From contig NZ_AXAI01000043.1 of assembly GCF_000472425.1 (NCBI RefSeq), positions 1 to 32,039 of the forward strand: DNA of 32,039 bases, written 5' to 3'. Below are positions 18,580-26,115 of the stretch, one piece after another. The notes below the pieces were generated by a model. The model was not told the origin of the DNA. It did no database searches and saw nothing but the letters and a program-made list of their open reading frames with translations. The translations under genes and the position numbers were made by a program. The stretch is from Bradyrhizobium sp. Tv2a-2 (GTDB lineage: Bacteria > Pseudomonadota > Alphaproteobacteria > Rhizobiales > Xanthobacteraceae). Positions within the stretch are counted from its first letter, which is position 1. Each line of letters begins with the position of its first letter.

Positions 18580-18935
18580 TCGAGCGCGCCTTTCTTCCAT
18601 TCATATGCAAAGCCAATCGTCAGCACGGCCAGGAACACCAGCATCGACCAGAAGCCTGCCGCCCCTAGCTTGCCGAACGCCACCGCCCACGGGAACAGGA
18701 ACGCCACCTCGAGATCGAAGATGATGAAGAGGATGGCGACCAGGTAGAAGCGGACGTCGAACTTCATGCGGGCGTCATCGAAGGCGTTGAAGCCGCATTC
18801 ATAGGCCGAGAGCTTTTCGGGGTCGGGCTGCTGGAAGGCAACCAAGAACGGAGCAATCAGGAGCGCCAGCCCGATCAAGGCCGCTACCCCAATAAAGACA
18901 ACAAGTGGCAGATAGTTTTGCAGGATGCCGGTCAT
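18570..18935 (-). CDS. nuoA: NADH-quinone oxidoreductase subunit A
   Basis: This 121-residue, three-helix complex I membrane subunit (ND3 homologue) is the first gene of the run. The conserved quinone-site loop YECGFNAFDDARMKFDVRFY is at about residues 45-64 and the second helix LFIIFDLEVAFLFPWAV follows. Length is typical. The upstream 228 bp hold a 19-bp inverted repeat and probably the main nuo promoter. Confidence 0.97.
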   Translation of the reverse strand: MTGILQNYLPLVVFIGVAALIGLALLIAPFLVAFQQPDPEKLSAYECGFNAFDDARMKFDVRFYLVAILFIIFDLEVAFLFPWAVAFGKLGAAGFWSMLVFLAVLTIGFAYEWKKGALEWD

Positions 18936-19003
18936 CGGCGCTTACCTTTTGCTGCGGTTTCGGGAGAGCCGCAGATTCGTCGATTTGGAATTATTCTGGG
19001 AGG

Positions 19004-19022
19004 CTTAGCGCAGTGCACTAAG
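19004..19022. promoter_or_regulatory. 19-bp inverted repeat upstream of nuoA, candidate operator
   Basis: CTTAGCGCAGTGCACTAAG is a near-perfect palindrome: 9-base arms with one mismatch around a central G. It lies 69 bp upstream of the nuoA ATG, where a promoter would be expected. No strong -35/-10 pair is evident; TTGCGC and TAAGCC with 17 bp spacing on the minus strand are a weak candidate overlapping the repeat. The binding protein is unknown. Confidence 0.4.
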
Positions 19023-19112
19023 TGGCGCAAGACAAGCTATTTTGACGCCTGCTATGCCCTGATGGGCTTGGGAAACACCACTTTAGTCCTTGATCCGCCA
19101 GTCTCTCGCGGG

Positions 19113-19135
19113 CCCGGCGGCAGGCGCTGCCGGGG
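19113..19135 (-). terminator. GC-rich hairpin after the MarR gene, weak terminator candidate
   Basis: A GGCAG-CGC-CTGCC stem with further, imperfect G:C pairing outside it lies about 30 bp downstream of the MarR-type gene stop on the minus strand. No T-run follows, so it is not a classical intrinsic terminator. It could limit read-through of the regulator gene into nuoA. Confidence 0.3.
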
Positions 19136-19163
19136 TCTATTACACACCTGTCGCGCGCGCGCA

Positions 19164-19676
19164 TCAGCTGGAGTTTTTTTCCGCCGCGAGCATGTCGGCG
19201 GCGCGTTCGGTCAGGCGGTCGATTTGGGCGAGGAGCATGGCGACCTCCTCCGGGCTCAAGCCTTCGAGCAGCCGCTCGTTGCGCTCCAGACCGCCAGCGA
19301 CGATGGCATCATGGGCGGTTAGCCCCGACCGGGTCAGCCGGACCAGCACCTCCCGGCTGTCCCTGGGGTTCGCCGCACGCGCCACGAGCTTGCGCGCGAC
19401 CAGCCCGGCCAGCGCGCGGCTGATCTGCCCCTTGTCCATGCCCACCGCCTCCGCCAGCCGCGCCACGCTCATCGGCGGCCGCCGCCCAAGCGAGGCGACC
19501 AACCCGAATTCCACCGACGAGAGCCCCGTCAGCCGCTTGTACCGCAGGATCGCGCCGCGCCTGAGCAGGTTCGCCAGCACCATCAGCCGCGACGACAACA
19601 GCGCGGTGATCGGCGCCGCCTCCTCCGCGTCCGCAATCGGCTCGGCCGGATCGGTCTTGGTCGTGGTCCGGGTCAT
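19164..19676 (-). CDS. MarR family transcriptional regulator
   Basis: This 170-residue protein has a winged helix-turn-helix of the MarR type: a dimerising N-terminal helix region, then LSSVEFGLVASLGRRPPMSVARLAEAVGMDKGQISRALAGLVARKLVAR (HTH), the wing with NPRDSREVLVRLTRSG, and a C-terminal dimerisation helix. MarR regulators commonly repress a divergent operon and are released by an aromatic ligand. It is transcribed divergently from the Rieske oxygenase and MFS genes, so those are its likely targets. I chose the ATG at 19676; a GTG 16 codons upstream (19724) keeps the frame open but looks less likely. Confidence 0.88.
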   Translation of the reverse strand: MTRTTTKTDPAEPIADAEEAAPITALLSSRLMVLANLLRRGAILRYKRLTGLSSVEFGLVASLGRRPPMSVARLAEAVGMDKGQISRALAGLVARKLVARAANPRDSREVLVRLTRSGLTAHDAIVAGGLERNERLLEGLSPEEVAMLLAQIDRLTERAADMLAAEKNSS

Positions 19677-19741
19677 AGGGAACAGCTCTGCCAAGAAAGT
19701 GCGGGCATGCCAAGCCCGCAACACGGATCGGGCGCGATCGT

Positions 19742-19777
19742 TGACATTGTCATCGATCTAAAGTTCACTCGAGTCAA
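19742..19777. promoter_or_regulatory. Paired palindromes between MarR and oxygenase genes, candidate MarR operator
   Basis: Two palindromes lie in the 134 bp between the divergent start codons. The first is TGACA-T-TGTCA at 19742-19752, perfect around a central base. The second is TTCACTCGAGTCAA at 19764-19777, with 12 of 14 positions symmetric and a perfect ACTCGAGT core. A TTGACA at 19741-19746 (plus) and a TTGACT on the minus strand at 19777-19772 resemble -35 boxes. This is where a MarR dimer would be expected to bind. Confidence 0.45.
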
Positions 19778-19810
19778 AGCCAGCCGACAATGCGTGGGGA
19801 AGGAACCATC

Positions 19811-21001
19811 ATGAACGTCACCCAGCGGGACCGCGATCTCGGCACGGCCTATGCAATGAAGCCGGCGAAGACCCGGACCGAACTGACCTCGGTGGTCCGC
19901 GGCAGCCCGATGGGCGAACTGCTCCGCCGCTACTGGCACCCGGTCGGGCTCGTGTCCGACGCCACCGACATCCCCAGGAAAGTTCGCGTACTCGGCGAGG
20001 ACCTGGTCCTGTTTCGCGACCGAGGTGGCCGCGTGGGCCTGTTGCATGCCCGCTGCTGCCATCGCGGCACCACGCTCTATTACGGCAAGGTCGAGGATGA
20101 CGGCATCCGCTGCTGCTATCATGGCTGGAAATTCGACACGCAAGGCCACTGCCTGGAACAGCCCTGCGAGCCCGATGGCGGCCGGTTCAAGGACAAGGTT
20201 CGCCAGCCCTGGTACCCGGTGCAGGAGCGCTACGGGCTCATCTTCGCCTATCTGGGCCCGGCCGAAAAAATGCCGGTGCTGCCGGCCTACGAGTGCCTGG
20301 AGACGATGGACGACGGCGAGTTCGTCGAGGCCGATGATTCCTCGATCGGCGGCGGTGGACCCGCCGTCATCCCATGCAACTGGCTGCAGCATTTCGAGAA
20401 TGTCGTGGATCCCTACCACGTGCCGGTGCTGCATGGCTCCTTCAGCGGACCCCAGTTCACCAACATGATGGCCTCGATGCCGGAGGTGACCTTCGAGATC
20501 TCGCCCCGCGGGGTGACGGTGCGCTCGGTTCGCCGCCAGGACGATGGCAAGGTGTTCCACCGTGTGACGGAAGCCGCACTGCCCACCTTGCGCGTGGTGC
20601 CCAATCCGCGCGTGGCGCAATTTGCCCGCGTCGAATCGATCGGCTGGACCTTGCCAATCGACGACACCTCGTTCCGGATCTATGTCGCAGGCCGCGTCAA
20701 GAACAAGGGCGACATCGGACGCATGCGCTCGAAGTTCAACGGCAAGTTCTGGTGGGACATGACGGAGGAAGAGCACCAGCAATTCCCCGGGGACTATGAG
20801 GCGCAGGTTGGCCAGGGGCCGGTGACCGTGCATTCCGAGGAGCATTTCGGCCAGAGCGACCGCGGCATCCTGATGGTCCGGCGCATGCTGGGCGACCAGC
20901 TCGAGGCGCTCGCCGCGGAACGCGATCCGATCGGGGTTTCGTTCGATGCGGAGGCGGAGCCCGTCAGGTTCGAGGCCGGAAACTATATCCGCGAGGCGTA
21001 A
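19811..21001 (+). CDS. Rieske non-heme iron oxygenase, alpha subunit (aromatic ring-hydroxylating type)
   Basis: This 396-residue oxygenase should activate O2 to hydroxylate or demethylate an aromatic or related substrate, using electrons from a separate reductase. The Rieske [2Fe-2S] ligands C82-x-H84 and C101-x2-H104 (CCHRG, CCYHGW) are present. The mononuclear iron site has Asp200, His203 and His208 (DPYHVPVLH), with the third ligand further on. It resembles the phenoxybenzoate/phthalate-type single-component group. The ATG at 19811 has AGGAA upstream; an ATG seven codons earlier is in frame. An MFS transporter gene follows after 44 bp and a MarR gene is divergent. No ferredoxin or reductase gene is nearby, and the substrate is not predictable. 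Confidence 0.88.
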   Translation: MNVTQRDRDLGTAYAMKPAKTRTELTSVVRGSPMGELLRRYWHPVGLVSDATDIPRKVRVLGEDLVLFRDRGGRVGLLHARCCHRGTTLYYGKVEDDGIRCCYHGWKFDTQGHCLEQPCEPDGGRFKDKVRQPWYPVQERYGLIFAYLGPAEKMPVLPAYECLETMDDGEFVEADDSSIGGGGPAVIPCNWLQHFENVVDPYHVPVLHGSFSGPQFTNMMASMPEVTFEISPRGVTVRSVRRQDDGKVFHRVTEAALPTLRVVPNPRVAQFARVESIGWTLPIDDTSFRIYVAGRVKNKGDIGRMRSKFNGKFWWDMTEEEHQQFPGDYEAQVGQGPVTVHSEEHFGQSDRGILMVRRMLGDQLEALAAERDPIGVSFDAEAEPVRFEAGNYIREA

Positions 21002-21045
21002 GTGCTCGCGGCCAGACAAGAACAAGACATCACGGGGAAGGAAAC

Positions 21046-22338
21046 ATGGTCGATCTCGCTCCGGCGGCGAGCGCGGAACTGCGCTCTTCAGCTGCCGCCT
21101 CGCCGCGGCGTTATTACGTGCTCGCGATCCTCACCCTGGTCTATGCGCTCAATTTCCTCGACCGCACCATTTTCAACGTCCTGATCGAGCCGATCAAAAA
21201 GGAATTCGCGCTCAGCGACACCACCATGGGCCTGCTCGCGGGGTTCGGCTTCGTGCTGTTCTATTCCCTGCTCGGGATTCCCATTGCACGGATCGCCGAC
21301 CGGGTCAGCCGGCGCAACATCGTCGCGCTGGCCTTTGCGTTCTGGAGCGCCATGACGTTCCTGTGCGGGCTAGCCTCCAGCGTCACCACGCTGGCGCTGG
21401 CGAGGATCGGCGTCGGCATCGGCGAATCCGCCGGCACACCGGCCTCGCAGTCCCTGCTCGCCGACCTCTTCGACAAGAACGAGCGGCCACGCGCGCTCGG
21501 CATCTATGCCATCGGCACCTATCTCGGCGTCTTCCTCGGCTATTTCATCGGCGGCTGGGTCAGCCAGCATTATGGCTGGCGCACCGCATTCTTTTCAGCC
21601 GGGCTGCCCGGCATAGCCCTCGCTGCACTGCTGTGGCTGACGATTGCCGAGCCCAAGCGGGGCGCCATGGCCGAGACGTTCGTGCCGGAGCCGATCGGCC
21701 CGACCCTGCGGTTCCTCGCGACCCAGCCGAGTTTCGTCATCGTGCTGATCGGCTTTTGCCTGACGAGCTACACCAATTACGCGACCGCCGCGTGGATTCC
21801 TCCCTTCCTCGCCCGCGTGCATCATCTGTCGAGCGCCGAGATCGGCACCTATGCCGGCACCTTCAAGGGCCTTTGCGGCATCGCCGGGACGCTCGTCGGC
21901 GGGCTGGTGGTGGGGAAGATCAGCCGGCAGGACGACCGCTGGAAATTGTGGGCGCCGGCGATCATGTCGGGGCTCGCTGGCCCCGTCTTCGCGCTGTGTA
22001 TGCTGACACCAAGCTTTGTCACCATGGTCGCGGCGCTCGCAGCGACCTCGTTCCTCGTCGGCTTCCATCTCGGCCCGATCTTTGCCATTGCGCAAACCGT
22101 CGCGCGGCCTAGCATGCGGGCGTTGGCCTCCGCGCTCGTGCTGTTGACGGCGACCTGCTTCGGCCAAGGCGTTGGCCCGCTCGCAGTCGGCATGATCAAC
22201 GACGCGTTGAAAGGGGCATTGGGCGCGGATGCGGTGCGCTATTCCCTGCTCTCGGCAGCCGCCACCACGACGCTGGGAGCCCTCTTGTTCGTCTGGGCCG
22301 CCCGCTTCATCCGCGCCGATATCGCGCGGGCGAAGTAG
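21046..22338 (+). CDS. MFS transporter (spinster-like / aromatic-acid-type)
   Basis: This 430-residue inner-membrane protein has about 12 predicted helices in two halves. The family loop after helix two reads GIPIARIADRVSRRNIVALA (the G-x3-D-R-x2-R/K type motif), and GIGESAGTPASQSLLADLF lies in helix 4-5. The signal YALNFLDRTIFNVLIEPIKKEF in the first helix is typical of MFS members related to Spinster and aromatic-acid carriers. The start has AAGGAA 5 bp upstream. It follows the oxygenase gene by 44 bp and probably imports the oxygenase substrate. Its last 32 bp overlap, tail to tail, with the small membrane protein gene on the other strand. Confidence 0.88.
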   Translation: MVDLAPAASAELRSSAAASPRRYYVLAILTLVYALNFLDRTIFNVLIEPIKKEFALSDTTMGLLAGFGFVLFYSLLGIPIARIADRVSRRNIVALAFAFWSAMTFLCGLASSVTTLALARIGVGIGESAGTPASQSLLADLFDKNERPRALGIYAIGTYLGVFLGYFIGGWVSQHYGWRTAFFSAGLPGIALAALLWLTIAEPKRGAMAETFVPEPIGPTLRFLATQPSFVIVLIGFCLTSYTNYATAAWIPPFLARVHHLSSAEIGTYAGTFKGLCGIAGTLVGGLVVGKISRQDDRWKLWAPAIMSGLAGPVFALCMLTPSFVTMVAALAATSFLVGFHLGPIFAIAQTVARPSMRALASALVLLTATCFGQGVGPLAVGMINDALKGALGADAVRYSLLSAAATTTLGALLFVWAARFIRADIARAK

Positions 22339-22531
22339 CCGTGCCAAGGCGCCTGAGCTGAACGCGCAGCCAGACCCAGACGACGACCGCCACCGGCGAT
22401 CCGACCAAGGCCGATGACAAATGCTGCCCGGCCGCGCCGACCGACAGCCCAATCGCGAGGCCGGCCATTGTCAGCGCGCCGATGGCGGCCGGCGCACCGA
22501 ACACGCGCCATCCCCTCGATTGCTTTTTCAT
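22307..22531 (-). CDS. Small membrane protein of the siderophore-uptake operon
   Basis: This 74-residue protein has two predicted hydrophobic helices (about residues 11-33 and 40-57), with Lys/Arg at both ends. Its ATG overlaps the PepSY gene stop codon as ATGA, so it is the third gene of the TonB-receptor operon. Short membrane proteins of unknown function are common after PepSY genes in siderophore loci. I do not recognise a named family. Its 3' end overlaps the convergent MFS gene by 32 bp. Confidence 0.7.
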   Translation of the reverse strand: MKKQSRGWRVFGAPAAIGALTMAGLAIGLSVGAAGQHLSSALVGSPVAVVVWVWLRVQLRRLGTATSPARYRRG

Positions 22532-23655
22532 TGCAGCAGCGCCGGCGCGGGCGAGGCCGCGGGAGGCGCCCGCTTCCGCCGCCCCGCCAGCCATAGATAA
22601 AGCCCGCTGCCAATCACGACGATCGTCATCACGTCGAGCGCGGCCCAGACCACCTTGAGCGGCATGCCGCCATAGTCGCCGAAATGCAGCGGTTGCGACA
22701 GCAGCAGCGCCTGCAGATAGATCGGCAGCGCGCGGCTGTCCGCGACCTCGGCCGTCTCGCCATCGAGCAGCACCGGCTTCAACAGGCGCGACGTCAATGG
22801 CGTATCGCCGCGCATGAAGGCTACGAAGTGATGCGAGCTCGAGAACGGCGTACCGGGAAAGGCGATGAAACTGATCTCCATCCCGGGCGCCGCGAGCTTC
22901 GCCCGCACCACCACATCGTCCAGTGAGGCCAGACGCGACGGCGGTGGCCTGCCGGCATAGGGCGCAACCATTTGCGCAAGCTCGGTTGCCTTCCACCGGC
23001 TCAGCATCAGCTCCGCCCAGGTGTTGACGACTCCGGTCAAGCCGACCACCAGCGCCCAGACGATTGTCACCGCACCCAAGAGATTGTGCCAGTCGAGCCA
23101 TTGGACGCGGCGCGTGCTGCCCTGCCGGATGGTCGCAAAGCGCAGGCGACGGGTGAACGGCCAGTACAGCACCACGCCCGAAATGATCGCGATGGCGAAA
23201 AGCAGGCCCATGGCGCCTAGAAATAGCTTTCCGGCCTGGCCCGCGAACATGTCGGTGTGAAGCTTCAGCACGATCAACATCGGCCCGGCGCCGACCGGCC
23301 CGAGCAATTTTGCGGTAACGGCATCGAAGGCCCGTACTGTCGCGTTGTCGGGAATCCCGTCCGGCGCGCCGTTGGTGAAGGCCGTGATGATCCCGGGCTC
23401 GTCCTTGTCCCAGGAGATGTACTGCAGCACCCGGCCGGGATCGGCAGCAAGCGCTGCGTCCGCAATCCTTTGCACCGGCGCGGCGGGTTGCGCCGCGGCC
23501 GGATCCGACTGCGGTGCATAGCCCAGGAGCTCGTCGATCTCGTGATGGAAGATCAGCGGCAGGCCCGTCAGGCAGAGCAGAAGGAGGAACACGGTCGAGA
23601 TCAGGCTGGTCCAGGTGTGGACCACGGACCAAAGTCTGACCGTCCGCGCCTTCAC
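22528..23655 (-). CDS. PepSY-associated transmembrane protein (iron-uptake linked)
   Basis: This 375-residue inner-membrane protein has four predicted helices: residues about 13-35, 140-160, 187-210 and 340-360. The PepSY-TM family pattern is clear, with LWSVVHTWTSLISTVFLLLLCLTGLPLIF at the start and WLDWHNLLGAVTIVWALVVGLTGVVNTWAE in the third helix. Such proteins are thought to act as siderophore-iron reductases or helpers in the inner membrane. The start is a GTG preceded by a strong GAGGAGG site 8 bp upstream. It lies 22 bp after the receptor stop and overlaps the small membrane protein gene by ATGA. Confidence 0.88.
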   Translation of the reverse strand: MKARTVRLWSVVHTWTSLISTVFLLLLCLTGLPLIFHHEIDELLGYAPQSDPAAAQPAAPVQRIADAALAADPGRVLQYISWDKDEPGIITAFTNGAPDGIPDNATVRAFDAVTAKLLGPVGAGPMLIVLKLHTDMFAGQAGKLFLGAMGLLFAIAIISGVVLYWPFTRRLRFATIRQGSTRRVQWLDWHNLLGAVTIVWALVVGLTGVVNTWAELMLSRWKATELAQMVAPYAGRPPPSRLASLDDVVVRAKLAAPGMEISFIAFPGTPFSSSHHFVAFMRGDTPLTSRLLKPVLLDGETAEVADSRALPIYLQALLLSQPLHFGDYGGMPLKVVWAALDVMTIVVIGSGLYLWLAGRRKRAPPAASPAPALLQ

Positions 23656-23677
23656 GAGGCCGCCTCCTCAGCCGTCA

Positions 23678-25978
23678 TCACCATTTGTAGGAGACGCTGG
23701 CGGTGATCCGCCGACGGTCTCCGTAGAAGCAGGACGAAGCCGACGCGCAGCTTGCGACATAGATCCTGTCGGTCACGTTGATAACATTCAGTGCGGTCCG
23801 CCAGTTCTTCCATTCGTAGTGGAGCCCGAGATCGCCGAGCACGACCGCGGGAACCTCGAGCGTGTTGGCGGCGTCGGCCCAGGAGGAGCCGACGTAGCGT
23901 ACGCCCGCCCCGAAGCCAAATCCCGTCAGCGGTCCCTGCTTGAAGGTGTAGTCCGCCCAGCCGGACGCCATCACCTCCGGCGTATTGGTCGGCGTTTTGC
24001 CGATCAGCGACGGATCGAGGTCCTTGCTGGTGAAGATGTGGTAGCCGGTGACGGCGCCGATCAGCTTCAGCTCCGGCGTGACATTGGCCACCGCCTCGAT
24101 TTCCATGCCGCGCGAGGTGACCTCGCCGGTCTGGTTCTGCAACAGCACGTTCGTGGGATCGGTCGTCAGCGCGTTCTGACGCTTCAGATCGAAGGCCGCG
24201 ACCGTGAAGTAGCCGTCGAAGCCCCTGGGCTGGACCTTGAGGCCGGCTTCGACCTGCTCGCTGGTTTCAGGCAACAGCAACTGGTTCTCTGCATTGAGGC
24301 CGATGACCGGATTGTAGCCTGTCGCGTAGGAGACATAGGGCGCGAGACCATCGTCGAAATTGTAGATCAGTCCGGCGCGCCCACTGAACTGGCTGTCCTC
24401 GCGGCTCGCAACCGTAGCCCCGCTGACACGGTCGGCCTGGCTGGTCTCGACCCAATCATTGCGGCCACTCAACACCAGCGTGAAATTGCCGAGCTTGATC
24501 TGGTCCTGAAGATAGGTGCCGGTCTGCTTCTGCGTGATGAGGTAATTCCTGAACGGCGCGCTCGTCAGTGGAATGTCGATTCCGTAAACAGGATTCAGCA
24601 CGTTGATCGACGGGACCGTGCCAAACTGGAAGTTTTGGTAGTCATCGATCTGGTAGCCCCTCAGGTCGACCCCGAACAGCATCGTGTGCTTCACCGGACC
24701 GGTGTCGAAACGGTATTCCAGCTGATTGTCGAGATTGGCCTGGTTGGCGGTGTCCTTCGCATACCAATTGTAGCGCGCGAGGTCGCCGGCCGCCTCGTTG
24801 GCGTAACCATTGCCGATGTAGCCGCGATAGGTGACGTCGACGTGCGCGAAGCGGGCATTCTGCCGGAATGTCATGCTGTCGGAGAGGTTGCGTTCGAACT
24901 GATAGCCGAGCATCTCCTGCTCTCGCGTGAACTTGTCGACGCTGGGATCGCCGACAAAAAAGCTTGTCGGGATGCGACCGAACGGTGCATTGGTCACCGT
25001 CCCCTCATAGGGCAGGAAGTTGATGCCGCGAGTATCCTGCCTCGACGCTGACGCCAGCACGGTGAAGGTCGTGTCGGCATCCGGCTTCCAGGTGACCGAC
25101 GGCGCGATGAAGTAGTTGTTGTCGGGCGTGAAGTTGACCTGCGTTCCGCCGTTCTGGACTTGCCCGACGAGGCGATAGAACAGCTTGCCGCTTTCGGTCG
25201 ACGTTGCGACTGGTCCACCGAAATCAAAGCCGACATAGGCGTTGCCGAAATTGTTGACGCCGGTCTCGACATAGCGGATCGGCTCGGCCGGCGGCATCTT
25301 GCTGATGACATTGACGATGCCACTCGGGCTCGAACCGCCATAGAGCACAGCTGATGGACCACGCAACACCTCGACGCGCTCCATGTCCGGAGGCTGCAGC
25401 TTCCAGCTTGCGTAGGACGTGTAGAAGAGCTGCATGCCGTCCAGGAACAGCCCGACGTCGTCGGACTTGAAGCCGCGGATCAGCCACCAGTCGTTGCGGG
25501 TGTCCGCACCGAAGGTTCCGGCGCGCACGCCCGCGGTATAGCGCAGCACCTCGTCCAGCTTGTTCGGCTTCTGGTCGCGGATCTGATCGGTGCCGATGAC
25601 GGAGACCGACTGCGGGGTTTCCATGATCGACGTATTGGTCTTGGTGCTGGACGAGCTGCGGTTGGCGACATAGCCCCGGATCGGGCCACGCGGCGTCTCG
25701 ACAAATTCGTGCTTGCCCTGCGGTTTTGCTGATTGCGCGGCCTGCACGGTTCGGCGCGGCCGGCGCTCCGCCTGCGATCCGACGCGGCGCCGCGGCGCTG
25801 CGGGATTGACCGTAACCGGCGGAAGACTTTGTGCACCAGCGGACTGGCCTGACGATCCTGACTGCTGTGCAACGGAAACCTGCGGCCACACGACAACGAC
25901 GGACACGGTCGCCAACGCGGCGATCCGCAACAGACCAAACGAGTTCAACGCGCCACCCCAACTCTTGATTGAGAGCAT
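23678..25978 (-). CDS. TonB-dependent siderophore receptor
   Basis: This 766-residue outer-membrane receptor should import a ferric siderophore, energised by TonB. A signal peptide is visible (about residues 1-38, ending VAQQ), then a low-complexity Pro/Arg/Gln segment, then the plug domain (SIMETPQSVSVIGTDQIRDQ, followed by VEVLRGPSAVLYGGSSPSGIVNVISK), then the 22-strand barrel ending in an aromatic residue (YKW). This layout matches FhuE/FpvA-type ferric-siderophore receptors. An ATG at 25978 is chosen; a GTG two codons upstream (25984) is possible, and neither has a strong ribosome site. It heads an operon with the PepSY gene, and a striking 12-bp repeat array lies about 80-120 bp upstream. 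Confidence 0.93.
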   Translation of the reverse strand: MLSIKSWGGALNSFGLLRIAALATVSVVVVWPQVSVAQQSGSSGQSAGAQSLPPVTVNPAAPRRRVGSQAERRPRRTVQAAQSAKPQGKHEFVETPRGPIRGYVANRSSSSTKTNTSIMETPQSVSVIGTDQIRDQKPNKLDEVLRYTAGVRAGTFGADTRNDWWLIRGFKSDDVGLFLDGMQLFYTSYASWKLQPPDMERVEVLRGPSAVLYGGSSPSGIVNVISKMPPAEPIRYVETGVNNFGNAYVGFDFGGPVATSTESGKLFYRLVGQVQNGGTQVNFTPDNNYFIAPSVTWKPDADTTFTVLASASRQDTRGINFLPYEGTVTNAPFGRIPTSFFVGDPSVDKFTREQEMLGYQFERNLSDSMTFRQNARFAHVDVTYRGYIGNGYANEAAGDLARYNWYAKDTANQANLDNQLEYRFDTGPVKHTMLFGVDLRGYQIDDYQNFQFGTVPSINVLNPVYGIDIPLTSAPFRNYLITQKQTGTYLQDQIKLGNFTLVLSGRNDWVETSQADRVSGATVASREDSQFSGRAGLIYNFDDGLAPYVSYATGYNPVIGLNAENQLLLPETSEQVEAGLKVQPRGFDGYFTVAAFDLKRQNALTTDPTNVLLQNQTGEVTSRGMEIEAVANVTPELKLIGAVTGYHIFTSKDLDPSLIGKTPTNTPEVMASGWADYTFKQGPLTGFGFGAGVRYVGSSWADAANTLEVPAVVLGDLGLHYEWKNWRTALNVINVTDRIYVASCASASSCFYGDRRRITASVSYKW

Positions 25979-26059
25979 CGTCACGTCGTTTTGATTTTCG
26001 ACGACGTGCCGTGAGAGCGACGCTTATGCGAAGGGTTGCGATTTAACTAATTGAAAGCC

Positions 26060-26101
26060 TCTTAGAGCCGTTCTTAGAGACTCTCTTAGAAGCGCTCTTG
26101 G
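26060..26101. promoter_or_regulatory. Array of 12-bp-spaced TCTTAGAG units upstream of the siderophore receptor
   Basis: TCTTAGAG at 26060, TCTTAGAG at 26072, TCTTAGAA at 26084 and TCTTGG at 26096 are spaced exactly 12 bp apart. In addition, 26071-26091 is a near-palindrome with 10-base arms (TTCTTAGAGA and TCTCTTAGAA, one mismatch) around a central C. It lies between the TRAP-type gene stop (26116) and the receptor start. Position and symmetry suggest an operator for an iron-responsive regulator. It faintly resembles the TTTAGAA/TTCTAAA half-sites of Irr targets in Bradyrhizobium (from memory), but is not a clear match. Confidence 0.5.
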
Positions 26102-26115
26102 TCAGAGCTGCGACG

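Noticed and set aside
23615..25051. Plus-strand frame of 478 codons opposite the siderophore receptor
   Set aside because: Antisense shadow; the minus strand encodes complete plug and barrel motifs.
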